Below, piece after piece: positions 44,781 to 55,265 of a DNA stretch of 64,000 nucleotides. The notes beneath the pieces are model-generated. The model was given only the letters and a program-made list of their open reading frames with translations. It had not been told where the DNA came from and ran no database searches. Location of the stretch: contig JAEPMJ010000003.1 in NCBI GenBank assembly GCA_017644005.1, positions 1 to 64,000 of the forward strand. The letters run 5' to 3'. Every line of letters starts with the position of its first letter. The first letter of the stretch is position 1. Both the position numbers and the translations under genes were made by a program. This DNA comes from Rhizobiaceae bacterium (lineage in GTDB: Bacteria > Pseudomonadota > Alphaproteobacteria > Rhizobiales > Rhizobiaceae).

Positions 44781-46211
44781 ATGCAGGTAACCGAAACGCT
44801 CAATTCGGGGCTGAAGCGCGAAATCAAGGTGACCGTGCCTGCCAAGGACATGGAAGCCAAGCTGGTCAAGCGCCTGACGGATGCGAAGGACAAGGTTCGT
44901 ATCAACGGGTTCCGTCCCGGCAAGGTGCCGGTGCAACACCTGCGCAAGGTCTATGGACGCTCTTTCATGGCCGAAGTGGTGAACGAGATTCTCTCGGAAT
45001 CCGCGCGCGACATCCTTTCCGACCGTGGAGAGAAGGCTGCCATGCAGCCTGAGATCGCGATGACCGAGGACGAGAAAGAGGCCGAGAAGGTGCTGGCGGG
45101 CAACGCCGATTTCGAATTCTCGCTCGCGTACGAAGTTCTGCCGCCGATCGAACTCAAGGATTTCTCCACGATCAAGCTGACCCGTCTGGTCTACGACGTG
45201 CCGGACGACGAGGTGGAGAAGCAGGTTGAGGTGGTCGCCGATTCCGCGCGTTCCTACGAGCCGAAAAAGGGCAAGGCCGAGACCGGCGACAAGGTGAAGC
45301 TCGACTATCTGGGCAAAATCGATGGCGAGGCTTTCGAAGGCGGTGCTGCGGAGGATGCCGATATCGTCATCGGCTCCAACCAGTTCATCCCGGGCTTCGA
45401 GGAACAGCTCGTTGGCGTGAAGGCCGGCGACGAAACCACCATCGAGGTGACGTTCCCCGAACAGTATGCAGCCGAGCATCTGGCCGGCCGGAAGGCGACC
45501 TTCGATCTCAAGATCAAGGAAGTGTCGAAGCCGGGCAAACTCGAGATCAACGACGAGCTCGCCAAGACGCTCGGACTGGAATCCGCGGACAAGCTGCGGG
45601 AAGCCGTTCGCGGCCAGATCGAAAGCCAGTATGGCGCGCTGACACGGCAGAAAGCGAAGCGCCAGCTGCTCGACGCTCTCGATGAAGCCTACAAGTTCGA
45701 TACGCCGGAGAAGCTGGTCGAGGCCGAATTCGGCAACATCTGGAGCCAGGTCATGGCCGATCTGGACAAGGCAGGGCGCACTTTCGCCGATGAGGACACC
45801 ACCGAGGAAGAGGCACGCGAGGAATATCGCCGGCTTGCCGAGCGTCGCGTACGCCTTGGTCTGGTGCTGGCCGAGATCGGCGAAAAAGCCGGTGTCACCG
45901 TTTCCGACGACGAATTGCAGCGCGCATTGTTTGAGTCGATCAGGCGCTACCCGGCCAACCAGCAGCAACAGGTCTACGAATATTACCGTGAAAACCCGCA
46001 GGCGCTTTCAAGCGTCCGTGCGCCACTGTTTGAGGAAAAGGTCGTCGATCACCTGATGGCCGAGGTCGACGTGACCGACAAGAAGGTCTCGCGCGAAGAA
46101 CTGATCGCCGACGACGACGAGGATGTCGCGGAAGCCGCACCCGCCAAGAAGAAGGCACCTGCCAAGAAGAAGGCCGCACCGAAGAAAAAAACCGAGAAGG
46201 CGGAGGAATAG
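44781..46211 (+). CDS. tig: Trigger factor
   Basis: Encodes 476 residues of the ribosome-bound chaperone. The ribosome-docking loop is in [17 protein letters not shown], the FKBP-type PPIase domain spans about residues 160-245 ([20 protein letters not shown]) and a helical C-terminal domain follows, ending with a Lys/Ala/Pro-rich tail. ATG 44781 is chosen because AGG at 44771 is 7 bases away; an ATG six bases earlier is too close. The tRNA-Leu gene lies directly upstream. Confidence 0.95.
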   Translation: MQVTETLNSGLKREIKVTVPAKDMEAKLVKRLTDAKDKVRINGFRPGKVPVQHLRKVYGRSFMAEVVNEILSESARDILSDRGEKAAMQPEIAMTEDEKEAEKVLAGNADFEFSLAYEVLPPIELKDFSTIKLTRLVYDVPDDEVEKQVEVVADSARSYEPKKGKAETGDKVKLDYLGKIDGEAFEGGAAEDADIVIGSNQFIPGFEEQLVGVKAGDETTIEVTFPEQYAAEHLAGRKATFDLKIKEVSKPGKLEINDELAKTLGLESADKLREAVRGQIESQYGALTRQKAKRQLLDALDEAYKFDTPEKLVEAEFGNIWSQVMADLDKAGRTFADEDTTEEEAREEYRRLAERRVRLGLVLAEIGEKAGVTVSDDELQRALFESIRRYPANQQQQVYEYYRENPQALSSVRAPLFEEKVVDHLMAEVDVTDKKVSREELIADDDEDVAEAAPAKKKAPAKKKAAPKKKTEKAEE

Positions 46212-46237
46212 TTCTTTCCTCCATCTCCGCAGGTTAT

Positions 46238-46275
46238 GAAAGGCCGCCGGCGCTTGGTGTCAGGCGGCCCTTTTC
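46238..46275 (+). terminator. Intrinsic terminator after tig
   Basis: GGCCGCC (46242-46248) pairs with GGCGGCC (46263-46269) and a TTTT tract follows at 46271-46274, with complementary AAA before the stem. The reading frame downstream starts only 14 bases after, so the terminator may be partial. Confidence 0.6.
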
Positions 46276-46288
46276 ATGGAGATTTGTG

Positions 46289-46639
46289 ATGGCGGCGACG
46301 ATCTACGGTTTCAAGAACTGCGACACGGTCAAAAAGGCGCTGAAGTGGCTTGAGGCAAATGGCGTCGAACACTCATTCTTCGATTACCGCAAACAGCCGC
46401 TTGAAGCCGCAACGGTCGATGACTGGATCCAGCGCGCAGGCTGGGAGGCGGCCTTCAATCGCGGTTCGCGTTCTTTCCGCGCACTTCCCGAGGCCGAGCA
46501 GTTGAATATCGACGCGGTGCGTGCGCGCGATCTCATTATTGCCGACACCAACTTCATCAAGCGACCGGTGCTCGATACCGGCGACGATCTGCTGTTCGGT
46601 TTCAAGGCGGATGCTTATGCAGCAGCGCTCGGGCGCTGA
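46289..46639 (+). CDS. ArsC/Spx-family reductase (YffB-like)
   Basis: Encodes 116 residues. ATIYGFKNCDTVKKALKWLE is the thioredoxin-fold start with the conserved Cys11; FIKRPVLDTGDDLLFGF near the end is the family's RP motif region. The length matches YffB-type ArsC-like proteins, which act as glutathione-dependent thiol reductases rather than true arsenate reductases. ATG 46289 is preferred over the GTG just before it. It lies 15 bases before the EEP gene. Confidence 0.87.
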   Translation: MAATIYGFKNCDTVKKALKWLEANGVEHSFFDYRKQPLEAATVDDWIQRAGWEAAFNRGSRSFRALPEAEQLNIDAVRARDLIIADTNFIKRPVLDTGDDLLFGFKADAYAAALGR

Positions 46640-46654
46640 CCGGGCAGGGCGGTC

Positions 46655-47464
46655 ATGCGCATCCTGTCGCTCAACGCCTGGGGCGGAAAACTCCATGCCC
46701 CGCTGATCGATTATCTCCCGGCTGTTCAAGCAGATGTTTTGTGCCTGCAGGAGGTGGTGAACACGCCGGGCTGCAGCGAAGCAGAGCTGATCTATCGCGA
46801 CGGCGACCATGTTCTCAATCAGCGCGCGAACCTGTACGAAGACATCAAGCGCGTGCTGCCGCAGCATGAGCCGCGATTCTTTCCGGCGGCACGCGGCGTG
46901 CTTCACGACGGGGAAGGGCGCACTCACGCCTCAGAATTCGGGCTCGCCACCTTCATCAGACGCGACTTGTCGGCCATCGGAGAGGCGATGGGTTTCGTGC
47001 ATGGCACGTTTTTTGCCGATGGCTGGGGCGACCATCCACGTGCGCGCAACGCGCACTGCGTCAGACTGTTCGATCCCACATGCAAAACGCCAATTGCGAT
47101 CGCCCATATGCACGGCCTGCGCGATCCGGCGACCGGCAAGGCCGACAGCGACATACGCCGTCGGCAGGCTGAGAGGCTAGCAGCGCTCATTGGCACCGTC
47201 TGGCAGCCAGGTGAGCGGCTGGTCGTCTGCGGCGACTTCAATGTGCTGCCCGGCAGCAGCATATTCGACGTTCTGGCCGCACTTGGCCTGAATGACCTCG
47301 TTGTCGGGCGCGCGTTCTCAGACACGCGCACATCGCACTACGCGAAGCCGGAGCGTTTCGCCGACTACATGCTCGTAAATGAGCATGTGGAAGTGGTTTC
47401 GTTCGACGTCGTGGAACATCCCGAAATATCGGATCACCGCGCCCTGGTGCTGGAGTTGCGTTAG
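46655..47464 (+). CDS. Endonuclease/exonuclease/phosphatase (EEP) family hydrolase
   Basis: Encodes 269 residues of the DNase I-like fold. The metal/catalytic blocks are LSLNAWGG (N4-type start), LCLQEV, HMHGLRDP, VVCGDFNVLPGS and SDHRALVLEL at the C-terminus. No signal peptide is visible, so it is probably cytoplasmic. The substrate (nucleic acid or phosphodiester) cannot be deduced. Likely cotranscribed with the ArsC-like gene. Confidence 0.87.
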   Translation: MRILSLNAWGGKLHAPLIDYLPAVQADVLCLQEVVNTPGCSEAELIYRDGDHVLNQRANLYEDIKRVLPQHEPRFFPAARGVLHDGEGRTHASEFGLATFIRRDLSAIGEAMGFVHGTFFADGWGDHPRARNAHCVRLFDPTCKTPIAIAHMHGLRDPATGKADSDIRRRQAERLAALIGTVWQPGERLVVCGDFNVLPGSSIFDVLAALGLNDLVVGRAFSDTRTSHYAKPERFADYMLVNEHVEVVSFDVVEHPEISDHRALVLELR

Positions 47465-47542
47465 GTCTTGCATACAAGGATTGCACGCGAACTTCCCATG
47501 CTGTAGCGGGCGGCACGTTCGTTACACTCTAGGGGTTTGCGC

Positions 47543-48307
47543 GTGCAGACACTCGTCCTTTTGCATGGTGCGCCGGGCTCGGGCGACTTATGGAAGCCCG
47601 TCGCCGAGGCTGTCGGCGATGACATCCATCTCGTTACACCGACATTGCGCTGGTTCGGAAGCGAACCATGGCGCGGCGACGACAGCGACTTTGGCACCGA
47701 GGCGCACACCGAACAGCTTATTGGGCTGCTTGAAAACCTCGATGGGGAAAGTCAGATTGGCGTTGCGGCGTGGTCCTATTCCACGCATGTGCTGCTCAAC
47801 GCGCTGCTCTTGAGGCCCGGCCTCGTGTCGAAGGCATTTTTGTACGAACCGGGCCTCAGCACGTATCTTGCCGGCGAGGGTGACCTCAAGGCGTTCAACG
47901 CCGACGCCATGGCCGCGTTCGGCCCGGTAGTTGCGGCGCTGCAGACCGGCGGCGCCGAAGCGGCCATGGCAGCACTCTTCGACAGCACCGGGGGCGAGGG
48001 CTGCTACGCGGCCCTTCCGGATGCCCGCCGTTCAGCCTATCTGGCCAGTGCGCGCGTGCTGCCGCTGCTGATGGGCGGAGGCCGTCCGCCGGCCAATATT
48101 ACCGCGGGCGATCTCGCTCGTATCCGCACTCCAACGACAGTCGCATATGGCCGCAACTCCCGGCCATTGTTCACAATAGCTTCCAGGGGCGTAGCGCGGG
48201 CTGTGCCTGGTGCTCAACTGGTCGAAGTTGACGACGCAGATCACATGCTTCCGGAGAAAGACGCTCGGCGCTTCGCGTCAATGTTGCGGGATTGGATGGA
48301 GCAGTAG
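47543..48307 (+). CDS. Alpha/beta-hydrolase-fold protein
   Basis: Encodes 254 residues starting with GTG 47543, seven bases after AGGGG; an in-frame TTG at 47537 is too close to that site. LLHGAPGSGDLWKPVAEAV is the oxyanion HG block. The nucleophile elbow reads AAWSYS, so Ser78 is in place but the usual glycines of GxSxG are replaced by Ala and Ser. The C-terminal VDDADHMLPEK carries the His. Substrate unknown. Confidence 0.8.
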   Translation: MQTLVLLHGAPGSGDLWKPVAEAVGDDIHLVTPTLRWFGSEPWRGDDSDFGTEAHTEQLIGLLENLDGESQIGVAAWSYSTHVLLNALLLRPGLVSKAFLYEPGLSTYLAGEGDLKAFNADAMAAFGPVVAALQTGGAEAAMAALFDSTGGEGCYAALPDARRSAYLASARVLPLLMGGGRPPANITAGDLARIRTPTTVAYGRNSRPLFTIASRGVARAVPGAQLVEVDDADHMLPEKDARRFASMLRDWMEQ

Positions 48308-48454
48308 GGTTCGTAGCAGCAGCATCAGAAAGTCGCATAAGATATATTATGGAACTTACGTGGTTGGCTATGATGTCAGCTTGAACGTGATAAAACTCAA
48401 CTATTTCAATATTTAATGCCGATCGCTTAAATGTGGCGCCGCCAAATGGCGCTG

Positions 48455-48925
48455 CTACTCGGCCAGATCGGCTACATTCGCCCCGGCAGCTGAGATCAGC
48501 GCTTTGGGTTCGGATGAAAACACCGCGTCATGCGCGCCCGCGGCCGCCCAGACGAGTTCGAACTCCGCAAGCTTGCCGTCGGCGAAAACCGGCAGCGTGT
48601 TGTCATATCCAATGGGTGCCACACCGCCGATCGCGAAGCCCGTACGCTCGCGCACATCGCGCGGGTCGGCGCGCTTCAGTTCCTGGCCGGCGGCCTTGGA
48701 TGCCTTGCCGAGATCGAGCCGCGAAGCGCCAGACAACAGGAACAGAAACAACGTGCCATCGTTCTTGCCTTCGAAGATCAGCGATTTGACGATCTGGTCG
48801 ACCGTGCAGCCGCATTGCTGCGCGGCTTCTTCGGCGGTGCGTGTCGATGCGCCCATGCGGCGGATTTCGATGTCGAGCCCGGCATTGGCCGCTGCCTGTT
48901 TCACACGTTCGATGCTGCCGCTCAT
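48455..48925 (-). CDS. YbaK/EbsC-family aminoacyl-tRNA deacylase
   Basis: Encodes 156 residues of the YbaK/ProX fold. VDQIVKSLIFEG holds the conserved catalytic Lys, and GFAIGGVAPIGYDNTLPVF is the GGVxP block. Family members hydrolyse mischarged tRNAs such as Cys-tRNA-Pro. The start overlaps the MBL-fold gene stop by four bases, so it is the last gene of the rlpA-to-ybaK unit. Confidence 0.9.
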   Translation of the reverse strand: MSGSIERVKQAAANAGLDIEIRRMGASTRTAEEAAQQCGCTVDQIVKSLIFEGKNDGTLFLFLLSGASRLDLGKASKAAGQELKRADPRDVRERTGFAIGGVAPIGYDNTLPVFADGKLAEFELVWAAAGAHDAVFSSEPKALISAAGANVADLAE

Positions 48926-49749
48926 AAGCCTTGTTCCTGTCCGGTGAGGTCGATCTCGAATATCTGACCGTCAAATGCCGGTTCCACATGGTCCGGCGTT
49001 TCGCGGCGCACCGTCTCATAATCGAGCGGGGTATGCATATGGGTCAGCAGAGTTTTTCTGGGCGCCAGCCGCTCGATCCACTCCAGCGCCTCGCCGAGCG
49101 AAAAATGCGATGGATGCGGCCGGTATTGAAGCGCGTCGATCACGAGCAGCTCAAGGCCGGTCATGAGCGCAGCGGTGTGCTCGGAAAAGCCGCTGACATC
49201 GGAACAATAGGCGATCGGGCCGATGCGAAAACCTAGCGAGACGATATCGCCGTGCTGCTGCGGCAGCGGCTGAAAGGACAGGGGGCCCCCCTCTCCTGTT
49301 ATCGTCACAGGTTCATCATGACCGATGATGTGTGGCTCCACGATGGGCGGGTATGCCGAGCCAGCAGGTGTTTCGAAGCAGTAACTGAACGCGTGCTTCA
49401 GCCGGGTCATGGTCGGATGGTCAGCGAAGATGTCGATGCGCTGTCGCTGGGCCAGGAAGTAGCCGCGCAGATCGTCAATGCCGTGAATGTGGTCGGCGTG
49501 CGCATGGGTGTAGATCACGCCGTCGAGCCGTTTGATGCCCGCGCCAATCATCTGGGTTCGGAAATCCGGCCCGGTATCGATTGCCACCGTCGTCGTTCCG
49601 CGGTCGCCGATCCGCTCTACAATGGCCGCCGCTCGCAATCTTCGGTTGCGTTCGTTCGTCGGGTCGCAGGCGCCCCAGTCGCCGTTGATGCGCGGCACGC
49701 CGGGCGAAGATCCGCAACCGGTGATTGTCAGCCTCAGCCGATCGGTCAT
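48922..49749 (-). CDS. MBL-fold metallohydrolase (PhnP-like)
   Basis: Encodes 275 residues. The zinc-binding motif THAHADHIHGIDD is intact, and GCGSSPGVPRINGDWGACDP at the N-terminus is typical of the PhnP-like branch of beta-lactamase-fold phosphodiesterases. ELLVIDALQYRPHPSHFS and LLTHMHTPLDYE supply further ligands. It follows tatD by six bases, a standard tatD-MBL pair in rhizobia. Confidence 0.9.
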   Translation of the reverse strand: MTDRLRLTITGCGSSPGVPRINGDWGACDPTNERNRRLRAAAIVERIGDRGTTTVAIDTGPDFRTQMIGAGIKRLDGVIYTHAHADHIHGIDDLRGYFLAQRQRIDIFADHPTMTRLKHAFSYCFETPAGSAYPPIVEPHIIGHDEPVTITGEGGPLSFQPLPQQHGDIVSLGFRIGPIAYCSDVSGFSEHTAALMTGLELLVIDALQYRPHPSHFSLGEALEWIERLAPRKTLLTHMHTPLDYETVRRETPDHVEPAFDGQIFEIDLTGQEQGL

Positions 49750-49755
49750 TGCGGC

Positions 49756-50553
49756 TCAGGCGCCGTCTAGCGCGGTGCGCGGAATGCGGGAGAAAACGCG
49801 CATTGCGTTTTCTGTCGTGATTTCAGCGATATCGTCGTTGCCGACCCCCAGTGTCTCGGCCAGCACAGCGGCCGTGTGCGCCACATAGGCCGGCTCGTTG
49901 CGCTTGCCGCGATGCGGTGTCGGCGCAAGATACGGCGCGTCGGTTTCAACCAGCAGCCTGTCGCGCGGCAGATCGCGGGCGATGGCGCGCAGCTCCTCCG
50001 ATTTCTTGAACGTCAGAATGCCGGAAAACGAGACATAGCCTCCGAGTTCGATCCCGGTTTCGGCCAGGGAGCGGCCGGACGAAAAACAATGCAGAATGAA
50101 GGGGAAGGCACCCTTCCCCGTTTCATCGCGCAGGATTTCGGCTACGTCGTCATCGGCATCGCGCGCGTGAATAACCAGCGGCAGCCCGGTCTCGCGCGCA
50201 GCCGCGATATGGGTGCGGAAGCCTGCAGCCTGCGCATCGCGCGGCGCCTTGTCGTAGAAATAGTCGAGACCGGCTTCGCCGATCGCCACAACCTTAGGGT
50301 GTTCCGCCAGAGCGATGATTTCGGCTGCCGGTATGCCGTCTTCCTCGCCTGCGTTGTGCGGGTGCGTGCCGACCGAGCAGAAGACGTTCGGATAGGCTTC
50401 GGCAATCGCCTTGATCTGGTCGAACCGCCGCACGCGTGTGGAGATCGTGACCATCAGTGCAACGCCAGCCTCGGCGGCCCGTGCGATGAGATCCTCGCGC
50501 TCGGCTTCCAGATCGGGGAAGTCGAGGTGGCAATGGCTGTCGATCAGCTTCAT
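49756..50553 (-). CDS. TatD-family metal-dependent hydrolase
   Basis: Encodes 265 residues of the amidohydrolase-type TIM barrel. The metal motif DSHCHLDFP has HxH at residues 6-8; [31 protein letters not shown] and [19 protein letters not shown] complete the site. TatD proteins are DNases/exonucleases despite the name and are not part of Tat export. It overlaps metG by four bases. Confidence 0.92.
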   Translation of the reverse strand: MKLIDSHCHLDFPDLEAEREDLIARAAEAGVALMVTISTRVRRFDQIKAIAEAYPNVFCSVGTHPHNAGEEDGIPAAEIIALAEHPKVVAIGEAGLDYFYDKAPRDAQAAGFRTHIAAARETGLPLVIHARDADDDVAEILRDETGKGAFPFILHCFSSGRSLAETGIELGGYVSFSGILTFKKSEELRAIARDLPRDRLLVETDAPYLAPTPHRGKRNEPAYVAHTAAVLAETLGVGNDDIAEITTENAMRVFSRIPRTALDGA

Positions 50554-52091
50554 GACGCCTGCGCTTCCGGTTCCACATAACGCGGGAATATGCCCTGCGG
50601 CTTGGGCAATTCGGTTCCAGGCACGAGCGCTGCGTCACGGAAATGGCGTCTGTCGGCCGGTACCGCAACCAGGTCGAGCAGCTTCGCGGCGCTTTGCGGC
50701 ATGAACGGCTGGATCGACACGCCGACGACACGAATAACCTCGGCCGTAACGTAAAGCACGGTCGCCATTCGTTCCGGATCGGTCTTTTTCAGTGCCCACG
50801 GCTCCTGCGCGGCGAAATAGCGGTTTGCGTCGGCCACCACTGTCCAGATCGCCGCCAGCGCCTTGTGGATCTGGAAGGCGTTCATGGCCGGCGCCACCTC
50901 GTCATAGATGCCGTAGGCGGCCTTCAGGATGGCGTTGTCCTCGTCCGAAAGCGCGCCGCATGCGGGCACCTTGCCGTCGCAGTTCTTGGCGATCATCGAC
51001 AGCGAGCGCTGCGCCAGATTGCCCAGATCGTTGGCGAGGTCGGCATTGGTGCGGTTCACAATTGCGTCGTGGCTGTAATTGCCGTCCTGCCCGAACGGCA
51101 CTTCGCGCAGCAGGAAATAGCGCACTTGATCGAGTCCGTAATGCTCGGCGAGCGCGAAGGGATCGACGACGTTGCCGACCGATTTCGACATCTTTTCCCC
51201 GCGGTTGAAAAGAAATCCGTGCGCGAACACGCTTTTCGGCAGCTCGATGCCAGCAGACATCAGGAATGCAGGCCAATAGACGGTGTGAAAGCGCACGATA
51301 TCCTTGCCGATGATGTGCGCATTGGCTGGCCAGTAGCCCCAGCGGTCGGCATTCTCGTCGGGGTAGCCAGCGGCTGTGATGTAGTTGGTCAGCGCGTCGA
51401 CCCATACATACATCACGTGCTTTTCGTCGTCAGGAACCGGCACGCCCCAGTCAAAGGTCGTGCGCGAGATCGACAGGTCCTTCAGGCCTGACTTCACGAA
51501 ACTGATTACCTCGTTGCGGCGCTCGGCCGGGCCGATAAAATCCGGCTGGTCGGCATAGAGCTTCAGCAACTTGTCCTGGTAGTTCGAGAGTCGGAAGAAG
51601 TAGCTTTCTTCCTCAACCCATTCGACGGGCGTACCCTGGGGACCGTAGCGCACGCCATCTTCGCGCAGCTCGGTCTCGCTTTCGTCGTAATAGGCCTCGT
51701 CGCGGACAGCGTACCAGCCGGCATATCCGCCCTTGTAGATGTCGCCGTTCTTCTCCATCGCGCGCCATATCGCCTGCGAGGCAGCGTAATGACGCTCTTC
51801 CGTGGTGCGAACGAAGTCGTCATTGGAGGCGTTAAGCGCCTCGGCCATCCGCATGAATTCGGCGGTGTTCCTGTCGGCCAGTTCGCGGGGTGAAACTCCT
51901 TCCCTGCGCGCTGTCTGCAGCATCTTGATGCCGTGTTCGTCGGTGCCGGTTAGGAAAAACACGTCCTTGCCGTCAAGGCGCTGGAAACGTGCCATGGCGT
52001 CGGTCGCGATCAGCTCATAGGCGTGGCCGATATGCGGCTTGCCGTTGGGATAGGAAATCGCGGTCGTGATGTAGTATTTTTCGCGGGCCAT
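50550..52091 (-). CDS. metG: Methionyl-tRNA synthetase
   Basis: Encodes 513 residues, the short class I form without the C-terminal tRNA-binding extension. The HIGH motif (KPHIGHAYE) is at about residues 20-23 and the KMSKS loop is [11 protein letters not shown]. The start at 52091 ([17 protein letters not shown]) is chosen over 52163 by family alignment. The gene lies between holB and tatD in a compact unit. Confidence 0.96.
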   Translation of the reverse strand: MAREKYYITTAISYPNGKPHIGHAYELIATDAMARFQRLDGKDVFFLTGTDEHGIKMLQTARREGVSPRELADRNTAEFMRMAEALNASNDDFVRTTEERHYAASQAIWRAMEKNGDIYKGGYAGWYAVRDEAYYDESETELREDGVRYGPQGTPVEWVEEESYFFRLSNYQDKLLKLYADQPDFIGPAERRNEVISFVKSGLKDLSISRTTFDWGVPVPDDEKHVMYVWVDALTNYITAAGYPDENADRWGYWPANAHIIGKDIVRFHTVYWPAFLMSAGIELPKSVFAHGFLFNRGEKMSKSVGNVVDPFALAEHYGLDQVRYFLLREVPFGQDGNYSHDAIVNRTNADLANDLGNLAQRSLSMIAKNCDGKVPACGALSDEDNAILKAAYGIYDEVAPAMNAFQIHKALAAIWTVVADANRYFAAQEPWALKKTDPERMATVLYVTAEVIRVVGVSIQPFMPQSAAKLLDLVAVPADRRHFRDAALVPGTELPKPQGIFPRYVEPEAQAS

Positions 52092-52195
52092 GGCGGCGTG
52101 AATGCTTTCGAATTCAGGTGGTCGGGAAGCGGTCAGATAGCGCATCGCGGCGACCAAGACCATACCGCCATACCCGGTACCGCGATGGCCGAACT

Positions 52196-53248
52196 CTAGC
52201 CGTGCAGGCAGTCATGCGATTTGCGCAGCGTCGTCATGACATGGTGGCGCTTGTCGAGATTATAGGTCTCGGTTGCGGCGATATCGTCGCGCAGCTGACT
52301 CCATATTTCGGCGCGCCCGGCCGCGTTGGCCGTTTCGCTTTTGGCGGCGGCCTTCGCGGCAGCGGCGGAAAGGGCACCAAGGAGATGCTCGTTGAACATG
52401 TCGAACTGAATAGTGGCGTCTCGGGCCGTCACCGCATCCGCGAGACGTGACGCCAGCGCCAGATCGAACGCCTTGCCCTGCAGGATCGAGTCGATGGTAT
52501 TGGCGATTTCGAGACCGCCATATTCAGTCAACAGGATCGCGTTGCGCACGCTGCCGCCGGCGCGTTGCAGCAGCGCCTCACGATCCTGAGCGCTGTCCGG
52601 TAGCGCCAATCCAAGGCCGGCCATCGCCTCGGCCACCTCGGCATCCGCCAGCGGGTTGAGGCGCATGAGCTGGCAGCGCGAGCGGATCGTCGGCATCAAC
52701 CGGCCCGCTACATGTGTAATAAGCACGAAGAGCGTTCGCGCGGGCGGTTCTTCCAGATTCTTCAGAAGCGCGTTTGCGGCACTTGCGTTGAGATCATCCG
52801 CCGGGTCGACAATGACGACGCGATAGCCGCCGTCATGTGCGGACAGCGACAGCAGTTTGCCCACACGCCTGATTTCGTCGACCGTGACGACGGTCTTGAA
52901 ACCTTTGGTGCGTTCATTTGCCGGACGGGTCAGGTGAAGCACCGCGGCATGCGATCCCTGGGCTACGGTTCTGAAGAGCTGCGAGGCCTCATCCAATTGC
53001 CGCAGATCGTCGGCGGGCGCGTCTTCGGCCCCAGTCAGCACATGCCGGGCCAGATGGAAGGCGAGCGTTGCCTTGCCGATGCCTGATGGCCCGGCAAGCA
53101 GCAGCGCGTGGTGCAGGCGCCCTTCCCTGAAGGCCCTGGCAAGGTTGCGCCGGACATTGTGATGCCCCGCCAGTAGCGGATTTTCGGCGGGCTCGCGCAC
53201 GCCGTCGATGGAATCGTGGCGGCGCGGTGCAAGTCCGGCGGCGCTCAT
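52196..53248 (-). CDS. holB: DNA polymerase III subunit delta'
   Basis: Encodes 350 residues of the clamp-loader delta' family. The P-loop region is [20 protein letters not shown], followed by [20 protein letters not shown] and the SRCQ motif ([10 protein letters not shown]). It works with delta, tau/gamma to load the beta clamp. It starts inside the end of tmk (ATGA overlap), the usual tmk-holB order. Confidence 0.94.
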   Translation of the reverse strand: MSAAGLAPRRHDSIDGVREPAENPLLAGHHNVRRNLARAFREGRLHHALLLAGPSGIGKATLAFHLARHVLTGAEDAPADDLRQLDEASQLFRTVAQGSHAAVLHLTRPANERTKGFKTVVTVDEIRRVGKLLSLSAHDGGYRVVIVDPADDLNASAANALLKNLEEPPARTLFVLITHVAGRLMPTIRSRCQLMRLNPLADAEVAEAMAGLGLALPDSAQDREALLQRAGGSVRNAILLTEYGGLEIANTIDSILQGKAFDLALASRLADAVTARDATIQFDMFNEHLLGALSAAAAKAAAKSETANAAGRAEIWSQLRDDIAATETYNLDKRHHVMTTLRKSHDCLHG

Positions 53249-53919
53249 TTGGCTGGCGCCTTCTTGCGCACCATTTTGGCGTCGTCCCGCAGAGCATTCA
53301 TCACCCGACTGTGAATTTCAGCGGCAATCGCTTCGGCGTCGGCGGATGCATCGACGACAACGCAGCGGTCGGGTTCGTTCCGTGCGATTTCCAGGAACGC
53401 TTCGCGTCGCTTGCGGTGAATCGCGACCTGCTCCTTTTCGAAACGGTCTGCGGCTTCACCTTCTGCTCGCCGCGCTGCCGCCCGCCGCAGACCCTCTTCA
53501 GGCTCGATGTCGAGCATGAATGTGAGGTCGGGCACCATGCCGTTGACGGTCGCGCGCTCCAGGGGTGTCATGAAATCGGGCGCGAGACCTCCCGTTACGC
53601 CCTGGTAGACGCGTGAAGAATCCATGAAGCGGTCCGTAAGCACGATCTTGCCGGCTTCCACCGCCGGCCTGATCACCGTTTCCACATGGTCGGAACGGGC
53701 GGCAGCGAAAAGGACTGCCTCGAGCTTGGCGCCCAGTGCCTCGGCCGCGCCGGACAGAAGCACGTGACGCACGGCCTCCGCGCCCGGCGAACCGCCCGGC
53801 TCGCGTGTCTCAACCACATCGTGGCCGGCTTCGCGCAGAGATTCGGCAAGGCGTTTGATCTGGGTCGTCTTGCCTACCCCCTCCCCGCCTTCAAAGCTGA
53901 TGAAAAATCCGCGCGCCAA
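53245..53919 (-). CDS. tmk: Thymidylate kinase
   Basis: Encodes about 224 residues. The P-loop [15 protein letters not shown], the DR-containing [15 protein letters not shown] and the LID with [17 protein letters not shown] identify a dTMP kinase. The family start is [10 protein letters not shown], reached here by a TTG at 53919; a longer alternative begins at ATG 53994 with 25 extra residues. The family length favours the TTG, but the ribosome binding site is weak for either. Confidence 0.93.
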   Translation of the reverse strand: MARGFFISFEGGEGVGKTTQIKRLAESLREAGHDVVETREPGGSPGAEAVRHVLLSGAAEALGAKLEAVLFAAARSDHVETVIRPAVEAGKIVLTDRFMDSSRVYQGVTGGLAPDFMTPLERATVNGMVPDLTFMLDIEPEEGLRRAAARRAEGEAADRFEKEQVAIHRKRREAFLEIARNEPDRCVVVDASADAEAIAAEIHSRVMNALRDDAKMVRKKAPAK

Positions 53920-54017
53920 AATCGAGTGTCCCAACGGGCGGGCTTGTTCGACGGAGATTCGTGCCGCCCCATTCTGCTTTGAATGGGTCGGCATCGTCTC
54001 AAATGCAAGCCCGCGCG

Positions 54018-55184
54018 TCAGCGCAGCCAGCCAATGGCCAGTTCCTCGATTGCATCGAGCGCGCGCGAGTACAGGCTTCCATGTCCTACACTTTCGGCTG
54101 CATAGAGCGGCGTTTCCTGGCTCAGTGTGTCGCCGATCCAAACCTTCAGCGTGCCGAGTTCGGTACCCGCCTCCACCGGCGGCAGCACAGGTCCATTGTA
54201 GACGATACGTGCGATCAGCCGGTCGCGATTGGTGATCGGCACAAAAATCGACAGCGGCCCGCCGGCACGCAGGCCGACATAGGATTTCTCGGCGCCATAT
54301 GTCTTGGCTTCGCCTACGATTTCGTTCTCGGCGAAAAGCTCGGTCTTCTCGAATGCACGAATGCCCCAGTCAAGCAGGCGGCGGCTCTCTTCCGCGCGCT
54401 CGTTTTCGCTTGCCATGTCGCTCATGCCGACAAACAGCCGCCTGCCGTCGCGCATCACGGAGCCGACGATCGCGTAACCCGAAGCCTCGGTGTATCCAGT
54501 CTTCAAACCGTCGGCGCCGATATCCATTCGAAGCAGCGGATTGCGATTGAACTGGCGAATTCCGTTCCAGGTGAATTCGCGCTGGGCGTAAAACCTGTAG
54601 AATTCGGGATATTCCTGCCAGATGTGGCGGGCGAGCTTCACCAACTCGCGCACGGTGACGACCTGGCCTTCCGCCGGCAGGCCGGTGGAGTTCTTGAACA
54701 CCGACTTTTCGAGGCCGATCGCGCGTGCGCGTTGTGTCATCTGGTCGGCAAACCGCTCTTCCGAGCCCGCCATGCCTTCAGCGATAACGATGCAGCCGTC
54801 ATTGGCCGATTGCACGACGACGCCCTGAATGAGGTCTTCGAGCGATATCGAGGAACCGAGTTCGGCGAACATTGTTGAGCCGCCGGAAGACGCTCCACCA
54901 GTGCGCCAGGCGTTCTCGCTGACCAGGAAGGTATCCTGCATCGTCAGACGGCCGGATTTGATGGCGTGGAAGACGACCTCCATCGTCATCAGCTTTGCCA
55001 GCGAAGCCGGCGGGATGAGTATGTCGGGGTTCTTTTCGTAGAGGATCGTACCGGTGTCGGCGTCGACCATGAAGGCTTGCCCGGCCCGCGTGTCGAATAG
55101 CTGAGCTGCGGCCGGCGCCGGCGCCATGGACACAATTGCACCAATGAGAATAAATGCAATTGATTTCAAAAAGTTACGATACAT
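54018..55184 (-). CDS. dacA: D-alanyl-D-alanine carboxypeptidase (PBP5/6 type)
   Basis: Encodes 388 residues. A signal peptide ([24 protein letters not shown]) is followed by the penicillin-binding fold: SxxK at Ser61-Lys64 (PPASLAKLM), SxN in QSANDGC and KTG in [12 protein letters not shown]-terminal beta-rich domain and membrane-binding amphipathic end follow. It trims the pentapeptide side chain in the periplasm. The start at 55184 is chosen over 55217 as it begins the signal peptide. Confidence 0.95.
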   Translation of the reverse strand: MYRNFLKSIAFILIGAIVSMAPAPAAAQLFDTRAGQAFMVDADTGTILYEKNPDILIPPASLAKLMTMEVVFHAIKSGRLTMQDTFLVSENAWRTGGASSGGSTMFAELGSSISLEDLIQGVVVQSANDGCIVIAEGMAGSEERFADQMTQRARAIGLEKSVFKNSTGLPAEGQVVTVRELVKLARHIWQEYPEFYRFYAQREFTWNGIRQFNRNPLLRMDIGADGLKTGYTEASGYAIVGSVMRDGRRLFVGMSDMASENERAEESRRLLDWGIRAFEKTELFAENEIVGEAKTYGAEKSYVGLRAGGPLSIFVPITNRDRLIARIVYNGPVLPPVEAGTELGTLKVWIGDTLSQETPLYAAESVGHGSLYSRALDAIEELAIGWLR

Positions 55185-55265
55185 ACTGGAAACTTGCCGG
55201 AACGGAACATGCTGCAAGGTTAGCAGCCCGGCAGTGCCGAAATCAACGCAGTGAGAGTCGTTTGT

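Noticed and set aside
44523-45968. 481-codon open frame on the - strand across tRNA-Leu and tig
   Set aside because: Antisense to trigger factor and even spans a tRNA gene; composition is that of an antisense artefact.
48210-48416. 68-codon frame running from the alpha/beta hydrolase end into the AT-rich gap
   Set aside because: Overlaps a better-supported gene for most of its length, has no ribosome binding site and no recognisable product.
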